Source: Anderseniella sp963700735 (lineage in GTDB: Bacteria; Pseudomonadota; Alphaproteobacteria; Rhizobiales; Aestuariivirgaceae). Taken from it: a DNA stretch of 64,000 nucleotides. A program made the position numbers and the translations under genes. Below the pieces are notes generated by a model that searched no databases, was not told where the DNA came from, and was given only the letters and a program-made list of their open reading frames with translations. Location: positions 62,001 to 126,000 of the forward strand of contig CAVOYR010000009.1 in the NCBI GenBank assembly GCA_963700735.1. Direction: 5' to 3'. Of the stretch, positions 24,894-33,868 are shown in pieces (position 1 is the first letter of the stretch; every line of letters starts with the position of its first letter).

Positions 24894-26012
24894 ATGACGG
24901 ACGTCCATCACAGAACATCGCGGGGCCGCTGGGGCCCGCGCGGCACCGCGGCGGCAGCATTTGCCTCGTCCGTGACGTTCGAGGACGTGTCGCTGAAGTT
25001 CGGCGAGACGCAGGCCGTTCAGCACGTCTCGTTCTCGCTGAAGCAGGGCGAGATCGTCTGCCTGCTTGGCCCGTCCGGCTGTGGCAAGTCCACGCTGATG
25101 CGGCTGGCGGCAGGCGTGGAGCGGCCCGATTCCGGCCGCATCCTGCTCGACAGCAAGGAAGTTGCCTCCGACACCGCGTTCGTGCCGCCGGAAAAGCGCT
25201 CCGTGGGGCTGATGTTCCAGGACTATGCGCTTTTTCCGCACCTGACCGTGATGGACAACGTGACCTTCGGGCTGGTCGGCGTGGACCGCAAGAGCGCCAC
25301 CAGTGCCGCGCACTCCGCGCTTGTGCGGGTGGGCATGGCGCACCTGGAAGGGGCCTGGCCGCACGAGCTGTCCGGCGGTGAGCAACAGCGCGTGGCGCTG
25401 GCCCGCGCCATTGTGCCGCGCCCGGCCGTGCTGCTGATGGACGAGCCGTTCTCCGGCCTCGACCAGCGGTTGCGCGAGCACGTGCGCCACGAAACGCTGG
25501 CCATCCTCAAGGAGACCCGCGCAAGCTCGATCCTAGTCACCCATGACCCTGAAGAGGCCATGGGCATGGCCGACCGCATTGTGCTGATGCGGGCAGGGCG
25601 CGTGGTGCAGATCGGCACGCCGGATGAGCTTTACCGGGCGCCAGTGGACGCGCAGGCGGCCCGTTTCTTCTCGGATGTCAATGAAATGCGGGTGCGCTGC
25701 GTCGACGGAATGGCGGAAACGCCACTCGGCCAGTTTGAGATGCGGGACGGCGAGGAAGGCGGTCCGGTGCTGGTCATGGTGCGGCCACAGGCCTTCGTGC
25801 GCACCAGCAACAATTATTCCGGCGCCCTGCCGGCCACCGTGGTGGACCAGCGCTATCTTGGCGACAAGGTGGAGCTGTCGCTGCAGTTCGACGGGCTGAA
25901 CGAGGTGGTGTTCGCCCGCGTTGCGACGACCGGCTGCCCGAAACTGGGCGAGCGGGCGTGGTTCCGCATCGACACGGACCATGTTTTGGTGTTTGACAAT
26001 CCGGGTGAATGA
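24894..26012 (+). CDS. ABC transporter ATP-binding protein (FbpC/PotA-like), orphan
   Basis: A 372-residue ABC ATPase. Walker A GPSGCGKST, Q-loop FQDYALFPH, signature LSGGEQQR, Walker B VLLMDEPFSGLD and the switch His in LVTHDPEEAM are all intact. A C-terminal regulatory TOBE-like domain spans about 260-372. Sequence style fits importers of iron(III), polyamine or similar. No permease or binding-protein gene is adjacent, so its partners are elsewhere or missing. No clear ribosome site precedes the ATG. A possible -35/-10 pair (TTGGCA at 24853 and TAATCA at 24877) would give an almost leaderless message. Confidence 0.85.
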   Translation: MTDVHHRTSRGRWGPRGTAAAAFASSVTFEDVSLKFGETQAVQHVSFSLKQGEIVCLLGPSGCGKSTLMRLAAGVERPDSGRILLDSKEVASDTAFVPPEKRSVGLMFQDYALFPHLTVMDNVTFGLVGVDRKSATSAAHSALVRVGMAHLEGAWPHELSGGEQQRVALARAIVPRPAVLLMDEPFSGLDQRLREHVRHETLAILKETRASSILVTHDPEEAMGMADRIVLMRAGRVVQIGTPDELYRAPVDAQAARFFSDVNEMRVRCVDGMAETPLGQFEMRDGEEGGPVLVMVRPQAFVRTSNNYSGALPATVVDQRYLGDKVELSLQFDGLNEVVFARVATTGCPKLGERAWFRIDTDHVLVFDNPGE

Positions 26013-26059
26013 CCCCACTTCACTGCGGAGTGTGTGCATTCGCCTAAGGGCCTGTGTGA

Positions 26060-26085
26060 TGCCCCGAGCGTTGTGTTGCGGGGCA
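26060..26085. terminator. Hairpin after the ABC ATPase gene, possible terminator
   Basis: TGCCCCG (26060-26066) pairs with CGGGGCA (26079-26085) around a 12-base loop, followed by a weak T-containing stretch. It lies in the 157-base gap before tatA and may separate the inserted cassette from the tat operon. Confidence 0.35.
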
Positions 26086-26169
26086 CATGCCTTTCTGCAA
26101 TAGTGCGCGGCGATTTCTGGGGCCGGAGCTCACAAGTGGAGCACGGCCGGGTGTTTAGGGAGAATTCTC

Positions 26170-26403
26170 ATGTCTATCGGACCGTGGCAAATCATCATCA
26201 TCGTGCTGCTGCTGGTCATTCTGTTTGGCCGGGGCAAGATTTCCGAGCTGATGGGTGACGTTGCCAAGGGTATCAAGAGCTTCAAGAAGGGCATGGCCGA
26301 TGACGTCGAGGAGGTGAAGGACAAGGCGGCAGATACCGCCAAGACCATCGAACACGACGCCGAGGAAGCCATTGAGAAGGTCAAGGAAAAGGCCAAGAAG
26401 TAA
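26170..26403 (+). CDS. tatA: Twin-arginine translocase subunit TatA
   Basis: A 77-residue protein: a short periplasmic N-terminus, one membrane helix (about 6-21), the FGRGK hinge, an amphipathic helix (GDVAKGIKSFKKGM) and an acidic/lysine-rich tail. TatA oligomers form the transport pore for folded Tat substrates. The L,D-transpeptidase at 13976-14599 has a Tat-like signal and may be a client. AGGGAGAATTC precedes the ATG. Confidence 0.94.
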   Translation: MSIGPWQIIIIVLLLVILFGRGKISELMGDVAKGIKSFKKGMADDVEEVKDKAADTAKTIEHDAEEAIEKVKEKAKK

Positions 26404-26423
26404 TTCCTGGTCTCGTGACGGCG

Positions 26424-26442
26424 GCCGGACCGAGGGTCCGGC
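26424..26442. repeat. Perfect hairpin between tatA and tatB
   Basis: GCCGGACC-GAG-GGTCCGGC, an 8-bp perfect stem with a 3-base loop, lies 20 bases after tatA without a T-run. It could stabilise the tatA message or partially terminate it, raising TatA over TatB. Confidence 0.5.
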
Positions 26443-26493
26443 AAGCAGCTGGGGCACGCCTGAGATGCCCATGCATACTGGAACGCAACTGAC

Positions 26494-26940
26494 ATGTTCG
26501 ACTTCGGCATCGGCAGCTCGGAACTGATTGTGCTGGGTGTGATTGCCCTGATCGTCATCGGTCCGCGCGATCTGCCCAAGGTGCTGCGCACCATTGGCCA
26601 GGTCATGACCAAGATCCGCGGTCTGGCGCGCGAGTTCCAGGGCCACATCGAGGAAGCCGCCCGCGATACCGGTCTTGACGAGGTCAAGAAGGACATCTCC
26701 AAGGCAACCAATTTTTCCGCATCGTCGATCCTTGATACCAAGCCGCGCACGCCGGGCAAGGTGGACAAGCCGTCCGTCGAGGACACCGTGGCCAAGGCAA
26801 CCGGCAAGTCGAATGACGCGGCCACGGCTGCGCCATCCACCCCGCCGCCCGCTGCCAAGGAAGCCCCGGCTGACGCCAAGCCCGCTGCCACCAGCAAGCC
26901 AGCCGGCAAGGCCGCCAAAACCGGCGGTGGTGCCGCATGA
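26494..26940 (+). CDS. tatB: Twin-arginine translocase subunit TatB
   Basis: A 148-residue protein with the TatB N-terminus MFDFGIGSSELIVLGVIALI, then the conserved VIGPRDLPKVLRTIGQ hinge and amphipathic helix with the conserved Glu. A long Ala/Pro/Lys-rich tail (about 90-148) is low in complexity. TatB with TatC recognises twin-arginine signals. It overlaps tatC by four bases (ATGA), indicating coupled translation of the receptor complex. Confidence 0.94.
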   Translation: MFDFGIGSSELIVLGVIALIVIGPRDLPKVLRTIGQVMTKIRGLAREFQGHIEEAARDTGLDEVKKDISKATNFSASSILDTKPRTPGKVDKPSVEDTVAKATGKSNDAATAAPSTPPPAAKEAPADAKPAATSKPAGKAAKTGGGAA

Positions 26941-27776
26941 GCCTCAAGACCGACACCGACGAGGCCGAGATCGAAGCCTCCAGCGCGCCGCTGATCGAAC
27001 ACCTGGCAGAACTGCGCTCCCGCCTGATCAAGGCGGTGATCGGGTTTGCAGTAATGTTCGTGGTGTCGTTCTATTTCGCCGACATCATCTTCAACTTCCT
27101 GTTGCTGCCCTACCAGTGGGCCGTGGGCGACAAGGCTGAAGACCTGAGGCTGATCTTCACAGCACCGCAGGAATTCTTCTTCACCCAGCTCAAGATCGGG
27201 CTGTTTGGCGGACTGTTCCTGGCGTTCCCGGTGATCGCCACGCAGATTTACATGTTCGTGGCGCCGGGCCTCTACAAGCACGAGCGCAACGCCTTCAAGC
27301 CGTACCTCTATGCCACGCCGGTGCTGTTTGTGATGGGAGCGGCACTGGTCTTCTTCATGATCATGCCCATTGCCATGCGCTTCTTCATCTCGTTCCAGCA
27401 GACCGGAGCAGACGGGCAGGCAGTCATCGAGCTTCTGCCCAAGGTGTCGGAATATCTCAGCCTGACGATGACGCTGATCCTTGCCTTTGGTGTGAGCTTC
27501 CAGCTTCCCGTCATCCTGACATTGCTCGGGCGCATCGGTATCGTGACCTCAGACGGCCTTCGTGAGAAGCGCCGGTACGCCATCGTCGCGGTGTTTGCAG
27601 CCGCTGCGGTGTTCACGCCGCCGGACCCGTTTTCCCAGCTTGGGCTGGCCATTCCGATGCTGCTGCTCTACGAGGCCTCGATCCTCACCGTGAGGATGGT
27701 CGAGAAGAAGCAGGCCGCCGAGCGTGCAGCCGACGATGACGACAGCGAAGACGAGACGCCGGCTCCTGCCGCCTGA
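26937..27776 (+). CDS. tatC: Twin-arginine translocase subunit TatC
   Basis: A 279-residue polytopic protein with six hydrophobic helices. It has the family segments LIEHLAELRSRLIKAV at the N-terminus, FTAPQEFFFTQLKIGLFGGLFLAFPV and RRYAIVAVFAAAAVFTPPDPFSQ, and ends in an acidic tail. TatC binds the signal peptide. It completes the tat operon, with serS about 150 bases downstream. Confidence 0.96.
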   Translation: MSLKTDTDEAEIEASSAPLIEHLAELRSRLIKAVIGFAVMFVVSFYFADIIFNFLLLPYQWAVGDKAEDLRLIFTAPQEFFFTQLKIGLFGGLFLAFPVIATQIYMFVAPGLYKHERNAFKPYLYATPVLFVMGAALVFFMIMPIAMRFFISFQQTGADGQAVIELLPKVSEYLSLTMTLILAFGVSFQLPVILTLLGRIGIVTSDGLREKRRYAIVAVFAAAAVFTPPDPFSQLGLAIPMLLLYEASILTVRMVEKKQAAERAADDDDSEDETPAPAA

Positions 27777-27924
27777 GGCTGCTTTACCGCTGGTATTTGC
27801 CACGTCATGCGCGTTGCGCCTGCTTTACCTTGTCATGCATGCCGCCTATACAAAGCCGCATTGAGCAGGTGCCGGACGGCGCTTTGCGATTCACTGAAAT
27901 GTTTCACTGCGAGCAAGACTACCG

Positions 27925-29202
27925 ATGTTTGATATCCGCTGGATTCGTGACAACCCCGAGGCTTTTGACGCCGGCATGGCGCGCCGTGGCCTGGAGCCAC
28001 AGGCCGCGCGCCTGATCTCGCTGGACGAAGCGCGCCGGGCCCATGTGCAGAAACTGCAGGATGCCCAGGCGCGGCGCAACGCGGCGTCGAAGGAGATCGG
28101 CGCGGCGATGGGGCAGGGTGACGCGACCAGGGCCGAGGCACTGAAGGCCGAGGTCGGTGACCTGAAAGGCTTCATCCAGACGGGCGAAGAAGAAGAGCGC
28201 AAGCTCACCGACGCCCTCAACGAGGCACTGTCAACGCTGCCCAATCTGCCACTTGCCGACGTGCCGGACGGTACGGGCGAAGACGACAACGTGGAAGTTC
28301 GCAAGGTTGGCGAGCCGAAGCAGTATGACTTTGCGCCGAAGCATCACTTTGAGCTCGGCGAAGCGCTCGGCCTGATGGACTTCGAGGCGGCGGCCCGCAT
28401 GTCGGGCGCACGCTTTACCGTGCTGAAGGGGCCGCTTGCCCGGCTGGAGCGCGCCTTCGGCCAGTTCATGCTGGACCTGCAGACCGGCGAGCATGGCTAC
28501 ACCGAAATGAACCCGCCCATGCTGGTGCGCGATGAGGCAATGTTCGGCACCGGCCAGTTGCCGAAGTTCGCTGACGACCTGTTCCACACCACCGATGGCC
28601 GCTGGCTGATCCCGACGGCGGAAGTGCCGCTGACCAACATGGTGCGCGAGCAGATCCTTGACCCTGACCAACTGCCCATGCGCATGACGGCACTGACGCC
28701 GTGCTTCCGGGCCGAGGCAGGCGCTGCGGGCCGCGACACGCGCGGCATGATCCGCCAGCACCAGTTTCCCAAGGTCGAGATGGTGTCGATTACCGCGCCC
28801 GACCAGTCACGCGCCGAGCTTGACCGCATGACTGGTTGCGCCGAGGAAGTGCTCAAGCGCCTTGGGCTGCCGTACCGGGTGATGGCCCTGTGCACCGGCG
28901 ACATGGGCTTCGGGGCGCAAATGACCTTCGACATCGAAGTCTGGCTGCCTGGGCAGAACGCCTACCGCGAAATCTCGTCTTGTTCGGTGTGCGGCGATTT
29001 CCAGGCCCGGCGCATGAATGCTCGGGTGCGCGATGAGGGCGGCAAGGGCACCCAGTTCGTGCACACGCTGAATGGCTCGGGGCTTGCCGTCGGGCGCACG
29101 CTCATCGCGGTCATGGAGAACTACCAGCAGGCCGATGGCACCATCGCCGTGCCGGACGTGCTGAAGCCCTACATGGGCAACGTCACCGTGGTGGGGGCAT
29201 GA
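27925..29202 (+). CDS. serS: Serine--tRNA ligase
   Basis: A 425-residue class II synthetase. The N-terminal coiled-coil arm (about 30-100) grips the long variable arm of tRNA-Ser; motif 2 lies in FRAEAGAAGRDTRGMIRQHQ and motif 3 in NGSGLAVGRTLIAVMENYQ. It charges tRNA-Ser, one of which is encoded at 53141 in this window. surE starts within its stop codon (ATGA), as is usual in alphaproteobacteria. Confidence 0.97.
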   Translation: MFDIRWIRDNPEAFDAGMARRGLEPQAARLISLDEARRAHVQKLQDAQARRNAASKEIGAAMGQGDATRAEALKAEVGDLKGFIQTGEEEERKLTDALNEALSTLPNLPLADVPDGTGEDDNVEVRKVGEPKQYDFAPKHHFELGEALGLMDFEAAARMSGARFTVLKGPLARLERAFGQFMLDLQTGEHGYTEMNPPMLVRDEAMFGTGQLPKFADDLFHTTDGRWLIPTAEVPLTNMVREQILDPDQLPMRMTALTPCFRAEAGAAGRDTRGMIRQHQFPKVEMVSITAPDQSRAELDRMTGCAEEVLKRLGLPYRVMALCTGDMGFGAQMTFDIEVWLPGQNAYREISSCSVCGDFQARRMNARVRDEGGKGTQFVHTLNGSGLAVGRTLIAVMENYQQADGTIAVPDVLKPYMGNVTVVGA

Positions 29203-29993
29203 GCGGCGTGCTGACACATCCGGACGGCCGGCCATGGCGCATCCTGCTGGCCAATGACGACGGCATCAACGCGCCGGGGCTTGAAGTGCTGGAGGCCATT
29301 GCCGCCGAGCTGTCCGATGACGTCTGGATCGTCGCACCGGAGACAGAGCAATCGGGGGCGGGGCGGTCCATCTCGCTGTCGCATCCGTTGCGCATCCGGC
29401 AACTGGGTCCGCGCCGCTTCGCCGTGGAAGGAACGCCTGCCGACAGCGTGCTGATGGGGGTGCGCTATGTCATGCCGGACGAGCCGGACCTGATCCTCTC
29501 AGGGGTCAACCGGGGCCAGAACATTGCCGATGACGTGACCTATTCCGGCACAATCGCCGCGGCCATGGAAGGCACTGCACTTGGCATCAAGTCGTTCGCG
29601 CTGAGCCAGACCTATGGCGTGCACGGTACATCCGTGCCGTGGGACACGGGCCGGACGCATGGGGCAGAGGTGGTGCGCAAGCTCGCCAGGGTCGAGATCG
29701 GGCCAGGAATCCTGCTCAACATCAACTTCCCCGACTGTGCCCCGGACGAGGTGAAGGAAACCGTCTACACCCGCCAGGGCCAGCGCGACCAGAACCTGCT
29801 GATGCTGGACCAGCGCACCGATGCCCGTGGCCGCGACTATTTCTGGCTGGGCTTCCAGCGTCACCGGTCGACGCCGCCTGAAGGCACCGACCTTCACGCC
29901 GTCTACAATGGCCGGATTTCGGTGACGCCGCTCCATACAAATCTCACCGAGCCTGATACGCTTGCCCGGCTGCAGAAGCTGGCTGACGGCTGA
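29199..29993 (+). CDS. surE: 5'/3'-nucleotidase SurE
   Basis: A 264-residue metal-dependent nucleoside monophosphate phosphatase. The N-terminal metal site is LANDDGINAPGL (Asn19, Asp20, Asp21), and further ligands lie in SGVNRGQNIADDVTYSGTI. It also hydrolyses short polyphosphate in E. coli. It is followed by pcm and the M23 gene, the same order as surE-pcm-nlpD of gammaproteobacteria, which suggests a stationary-phase repair and envelope function. Confidence 0.96.
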   Translation: MSGVLTHPDGRPWRILLANDDGINAPGLEVLEAIAAELSDDVWIVAPETEQSGAGRSISLSHPLRIRQLGPRRFAVEGTPADSVLMGVRYVMPDEPDLILSGVNRGQNIADDVTYSGTIAAAMEGTALGIKSFALSQTYGVHGTSVPWDTGRTHGAEVVRKLARVEIGPGILLNINFPDCAPDEVKETVYTRQGQRDQNLLMLDQRTDARGRDYFWLGFQRHRSTPPEGTDLHAVYNGRISVTPLHTNLTEPDTLARLQKLADG

Positions 29994-30032
29994 CGCGGGC
30001 GGCGCCTTCGGGCGGCGAGGGGGAATTGGGCG

Positions 30033-30677
30033 ATGGCTGCGACCGACCAACAGAAGATCGAACTGATCATGAGCCTGCGCGCCAATGGCGTGCGCGATAC
30101 CCGCGTGCTGGGCGCGATCGAAACCGTGCCGCGCGAACTGTTCGTGCCGGAGACCTTCCAGGACCTGGCCTACGCCGACCAGGCGCTGCCGATTGAATGC
30201 GGACAGACCCTGTCGCAACCCTTCATCGTGGCGTTCATGACCGACCGGCTGAAGGTGGGTGAGCGGATGAAGGTGCTGGAGATCGGCACCGGGTCTGGCT
30301 ACCAGACCGCCATTCTGGCGCAATTGTGCCGCCGCGTTTACACCATGGAGCGCTACCGCACGCTGATGAAGACGGCGGAAGCGCGATTCAAGACATTGCG
30401 GCTGGCAAACGTCACCACGGTGCTGGGCGATGGCATGCGCGGCTGGCCGGCACAGGCACCGTTCGACCGCATCATCGTGACGGCGGCCGCCAGCAAGTTG
30501 CCACGCAAGCTGCTGGAGCAGCTGGCGGTGGGCGGCATCATGATCATTCCCGTGGAGGTATCGCCCGGCAAGCAGGAGATCCTGCGGATCGTGCGAACCG
30601 AAGAGGATTTCGAGCGCGAAAGCCTGTTGCCAGTCCGCTTCGTGCCGCTGGTCGAAGGAATTGCCAAGGGCATGTAG
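30033..30677 (+). CDS. pcm: Protein-L-isoaspartate O-methyltransferase
   Basis: A 214-residue SAM-dependent enzyme that repairs isoaspartyl residues in aged proteins. The substrate segment VPRELFVPETFQDLAYAD, the SAM motif I VLEIGTGSGYQTAILA and the downstream FDRIIVTAAASKLP are conserved. It starts 39 bases after surE. The active-site acid segment QTLSQPFIVAFMTD is present. Confidence 0.95.
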   Translation: MAATDQQKIELIMSLRANGVRDTRVLGAIETVPRELFVPETFQDLAYADQALPIECGQTLSQPFIVAFMTDRLKVGERMKVLEIGTGSGYQTAILAQLCRRVYTMERYRTLMKTAEARFKTLRLANVTTVLGDGMRGWPAQAPFDRIIVTAAASKLPRKLLEQLAVGGIMIIPVEVSPGKQEILRIVRTEEDFERESLLPVRFVPLVEGIAKGM

Positions 30678-30812
30678 GGCGCGGATTTTTGCGGATTCCC
30701 GGTCACCAAGGCAATTTGAAGGCTGTTCGCCGTTCCGATAAACACCTCCTTAACCTAAACAGTTCACTATACCCGACAGTCCAGTTTGTCAGTTCGAGTA
30801 TGGGGTATGGGT

Positions 30813-32108
30813 ATGAACTTCTCTACTTTCGGTCAGAAATCGGCCTCACGGATTTCACAGATTCTCTCCTTCACAGCAGTGGCTGCCGTGCTGGCCGGGT
30901 GCTCCGGGTCGGTTGACCGGTTCGCTGACTATCCGGGTATCGCGACCAATTCGGTGGCGAAGAAGGAAACCCGGTCGGCTGCCGTCGAAACGGTCGAAAG
31001 CTCGCCCCTGAGCGGTGATCGCGTTTCGAACGCCCGGCCATCCTGGCAGAATGCACCCTCGCCGAACGCAGGCTACACGCCGCCGGCACCCAGCTACCGC
31101 GCGCCCGCCCAGCAGTCCTGGAACCAGCAGGCGGCTGCGCCTGCACCAGCGCCCAGCTATGGCAACGCGCAGTCCGGCAACATTACCGTGCAGCCTGGCC
31201 AGACCATGTACTCGCTGGCCCGCGCCAACAACCTGACGGTGAGCCAGCTTGCCCGCGCCAACAACATTGCAGCACCATACACGCTGTCCGTTGGCCAGCG
31301 CCTCGTGGTGCCCGGCGCATCCAGCCCGGTGTCGCCGCAGCCGACCGTACAGACGGCATCCGCGCCGGTGAACGCGCCCAGCCAGCGCCTGTCTGGCGGC
31401 CAGCAGGGCGGTGCCCACGTGGTTCGTGCCGGTGAAACCATGTATTCGCTGGGCCGTACCTACAACGTGCACCCGAACGCCATCGCGAATGCCAATGGCC
31501 TGTCCATGTCCGCCGGCCTGACTGTTGGCCAGCGCATCAACATTCCGGGATCCGGTTCGTCTTCGCCGATTGCCAACTCTGCACCGGCAGCGCTGCCGCA
31601 GCAGAACCTGGCAGCCCAGCGGCCCATTGCTCCGGCAGCACCGCAGCAGCAGGTTGCCGATGAACAGCCTGCCGGCCAGATGGAGCAGTCGGCCCAGATC
31701 GAACAGCCGGATACGGCCTCGCCATTCCGCTGGCCGGTGCGTGGACGGGTGATCTCGAAGTTCGGATCAAAGCCGAACAACACCAAGAATGAAGGCATCA
31801 ACATCGCCGTGCCGGAAGGAACTGCGGTTCGCGCCTCCGAGGCAGGTGTGGTGGCTTACGCCGGCAATGAGCTGAAAGGCTATGGCAACCTCGTGCTGAT
31901 CCGCCACCAGAACGGCTGGGTCACGGCATATGCCCACAACAAGGAACTGTCGGTGAAGCGCGGTGATACCGTGCGCCGCGGCGATGTGATTGCCAAGGCC
32001 GGCTCCACCGGCTCGGTCACAAGCCCGCAGGTTCACTTCGAGGTCCGCCAGGGTGCAACTCCGGTCGATCCGATGAAGTACCTGACCTCGCAGACTGCCG
32101 CCAACTAG
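30813..32108 (+). CDS. LysM/M23 lipoprotein, NlpD/DipM-like, degenerate active site
   Basis: A 431-residue envelope protein. The N-terminus ends in a lipobox, VLAGCSGS, so it is a probable lipoprotein. Two LysM domains follow (near 125-170 and 203-245), each starting with a V-x-x-G-x-T/E-M-Y-S-L core, then a Gln/Pro linker and a LytM/M23 domain (about 305-425). Zinc ligands are missing: the His and Asp of the HxxxD motif are Asn326 and Asn330, and the first His of HxH is Gln406 (His408 remains). As with NlpD and EnvC, it probably activates amidases rather than cutting peptidoglycan. The ATG at 30813 has GGGG seven bases upstream. Confidence 0.9.
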   Translation: MNFSTFGQKSASRISQILSFTAVAAVLAGCSGSVDRFADYPGIATNSVAKKETRSAAVETVESSPLSGDRVSNARPSWQNAPSPNAGYTPPAPSYRAPAQQSWNQQAAAPAPAPSYGNAQSGNITVQPGQTMYSLARANNLTVSQLARANNIAAPYTLSVGQRLVVPGASSPVSPQPTVQTASAPVNAPSQRLSGGQQGGAHVVRAGETMYSLGRTYNVHPNAIANANGLSMSAGLTVGQRINIPGSGSSSPIANSAPAALPQQNLAAQRPIAPAAPQQQVADEQPAGQMEQSAQIEQPDTASPFRWPVRGRVISKFGSKPNNTKNEGINIAVPEGTAVRASEAGVVAYAGNELKGYGNLVLIRHQNGWVTAYAHNKELSVKRGDTVRRGDVIAKAGSTGSVTSPQVHFEVRQGATPVDPMKYLTSQTAAN

Positions 32109-32142
32109 GCGCTGCTGTCTCCGGCAGACTGGATGACATGAA

Positions 32143-32172
32143 AAACCCGGCCTGAAAGATCAGGCCGGGTTT
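32143..32172. terminator. Bidirectional rho-independent terminator
   Basis: AACCCGGCCTGA and TCAGGCCGGGTT form a 12-bp stem with a 4-base loop. The T-run is longest on the minus strand (TTTTT), so it best terminates the outer-membrane protein gene, but it also ends the M23 gene. Confidence 0.88.
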
Positions 32173-32195
32173 GCATTGCTGCGATGGCTTGACGG

Positions 32196-33626
32196 CTAAT
32201 AACCAGATACGGGCAGTTTCCAGGACAGGACCGCCCGGACGGTCTGCACCGAGACATCGTCGTCAAGCGCGAACGCGGTGACATCGTTGATCGGGAAGGT
32301 CAGCACGTTCTTGGAGTCGTACCCCGTATAACGGTATTCCAGCTTGCCGGTCAGGTTGCTGGTCAGTCGTGTTTCAACGCCACCACCAGCCGTCAATCCG
32401 TCCACATCGAACGAATAGTTGGGCAGCAAGCCGGCTGCATCGCCGGTCAGGCGGCCGTTGAACTCGGTCCAGGTGTAGCCCAGCAGGCCGTAAGCCAGCG
32501 TGTCGGGTGTCACCAGGTAGCCGAGGCGGCCGGCAATCGTCATGCTGTCGGAGGCTTCAAGCTCGTATCCGGCATTGATGGGCGTAGGCCCGCCGAGGTC
32601 GGGGATATTCAGGTTGATGTCGGTGGAGATACCGGCACCGGTGTAGTCGAACTGGATACCGGCAACCATGCGTTCGCCGAACTGGTGGTCGTAACCAGCT
32701 TCAACCGTCCACAAGCCGCCTTCACCCGAGATGCCGCTCAGCGAGCCAAGTGTCGTCGAAGGGCCCGGTGGCGGGGTCTCGATGGCCAATGACAGCTCGT
32801 GGTTCACGTGTCCGTAGCCACCGCCGCCGCCAATGCGGAAGCCTGACCATGAAACAGCAACCGGAGGCGCAAGGTCGGCCGACGGGGTGACGTAACCACC
32901 CGGATTTCCGAAATGGTAGCTGACGACGGCGCGGATGGTCTGCACCGACGCGTCATCATTGAGCGCAATGTTGGAGGCAAACGCATTGAAATTGATCAGG
33001 GTATACCGGCCATAATCGGTATAGCGGTACTCGAGCTTGCCGGAAATGTTTGCTGTGAAGCGGGTTTCGATACCGGCCCCCACCGTCAAGCCGTCCACGT
33101 CGAAGTCGTAGTCATTGGCAAATGCGGCCGCGTCGCCGGAGAATGATCCGTTGAACTCGGTCCAGGTCCAGCCAACCAGACCATAGATCAGCGTGTCGGG
33201 TTCAGCCAGCCAGCCGAGGCGTCCAGCCAGCGTGAAGTTGTGTTGTGCGTCCAGCGTGAAACCACCGTTAAAGCCAGCGTTCACATCAAGTTCCGTTCCG
33301 ATGCCGGAGTAGGTGTAGTCACCCTGAATGCCGATCACCACGTTGGAGTTGACCTGGTAGTCGTAGCCGCCCTCGACGGTGAACAGGCCGCCTTCGCCGC
33401 CAATGCCGCTGAAGCTGAAAACGTCGCCAAACGGCGTCGCGCTGACGCCGAGCTCGTGATTGACGCCACCGTACCCGCCACCGATACCGACGCGGAACCC
33501 GGTCCAGTCACCGTAGGGCAGTACCGGTTCAGGAATGAACGGTGCCGGAAGATCCGCGGCAACCCCAACCGTTGTCATTGCCACGATTGCGCTGGCCGAC
33601 AATAGGCCACGTTTGAAAATACTCAT
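32196..33626 (-). CDS. Outer-membrane protein with two tandem 8-stranded beta-barrels
   Basis: A 476-residue protein with a signal peptide cleaved near VGVAA (residue 24). Two Omp25/Omp31-like porin-family barrels follow, about 41-239 and 260-472. They align along their whole length: W-S/T-GFR at the start, GYGxVNHELS, GEGGLxTVExGYD, YGLxGxTWTEFNG, DFDVDGLT and LEYRYTxY. The linker GGYVTPSADLAPP resembles the leader before the first barrel. Each ends in a strand like VRAVLSWKL. Most relatives have one barrel, so this is an internal duplication. A GAGGAGG ribosome site precedes the ATG. Confidence 0.88.
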   Translation of the reverse strand: MSIFKRGLLSASAIVAMTTVGVAADLPAPFIPEPVLPYGDWTGFRVGIGGGYGGVNHELGVSATPFGDVFSFSGIGGEGGLFTVEGGYDYQVNSNVVIGIQGDYTYSGIGTELDVNAGFNGGFTLDAQHNFTLAGRLGWLAEPDTLIYGLVGWTWTEFNGSFSGDAAAFANDYDFDVDGLTVGAGIETRFTANISGKLEYRYTDYGRYTLINFNAFASNIALNDDASVQTIRAVVSYHFGNPGGYVTPSADLAPPVAVSWSGFRIGGGGGYGHVNHELSLAIETPPPGPSTTLGSLSGISGEGGLWTVEAGYDHQFGERMVAGIQFDYTGAGISTDINLNIPDLGGPTPINAGYELEASDSMTIAGRLGYLVTPDTLAYGLLGYTWTEFNGRLTGDAAGLLPNYSFDVDGLTAGGGVETRLTSNLTGKLEYRYTGYDSKNVLTFPINDVTAFALDDDVSVQTVRAVLSWKLPVSGY

Positions 33627-33868
33627 GAAAATCGCCTCCTCGAACTCAATCCCTGCACGTCTTCTTATTGAGGTATTTCAGTACACGAACTTTTGATGCA
33701 ATTAAATCAGTTTACGAACTAATTGAACGGATTGCTCCGCACTGTGATTTTTTTGTCACAGTCGGGATCATCGCTTTTTCGGGCGTTCCAATAACGTCAA
33801 TGCTGTTGCAATTGCTGGTTTTCTGCCGAATATGGCGCATTCTCGACTCAACAAAAGGAAGCGATCAC

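Noticed and set aside
33743..33760. TGTGA-N8-TCACA inverted repeat between the outer-membrane protein and GST genes as a CRP site
   Set aside because: CRP sites have a six-base spacer and here it is eight, with a T-run in the centre. It may be a weak hairpin; the evidence does not support a CRP call.
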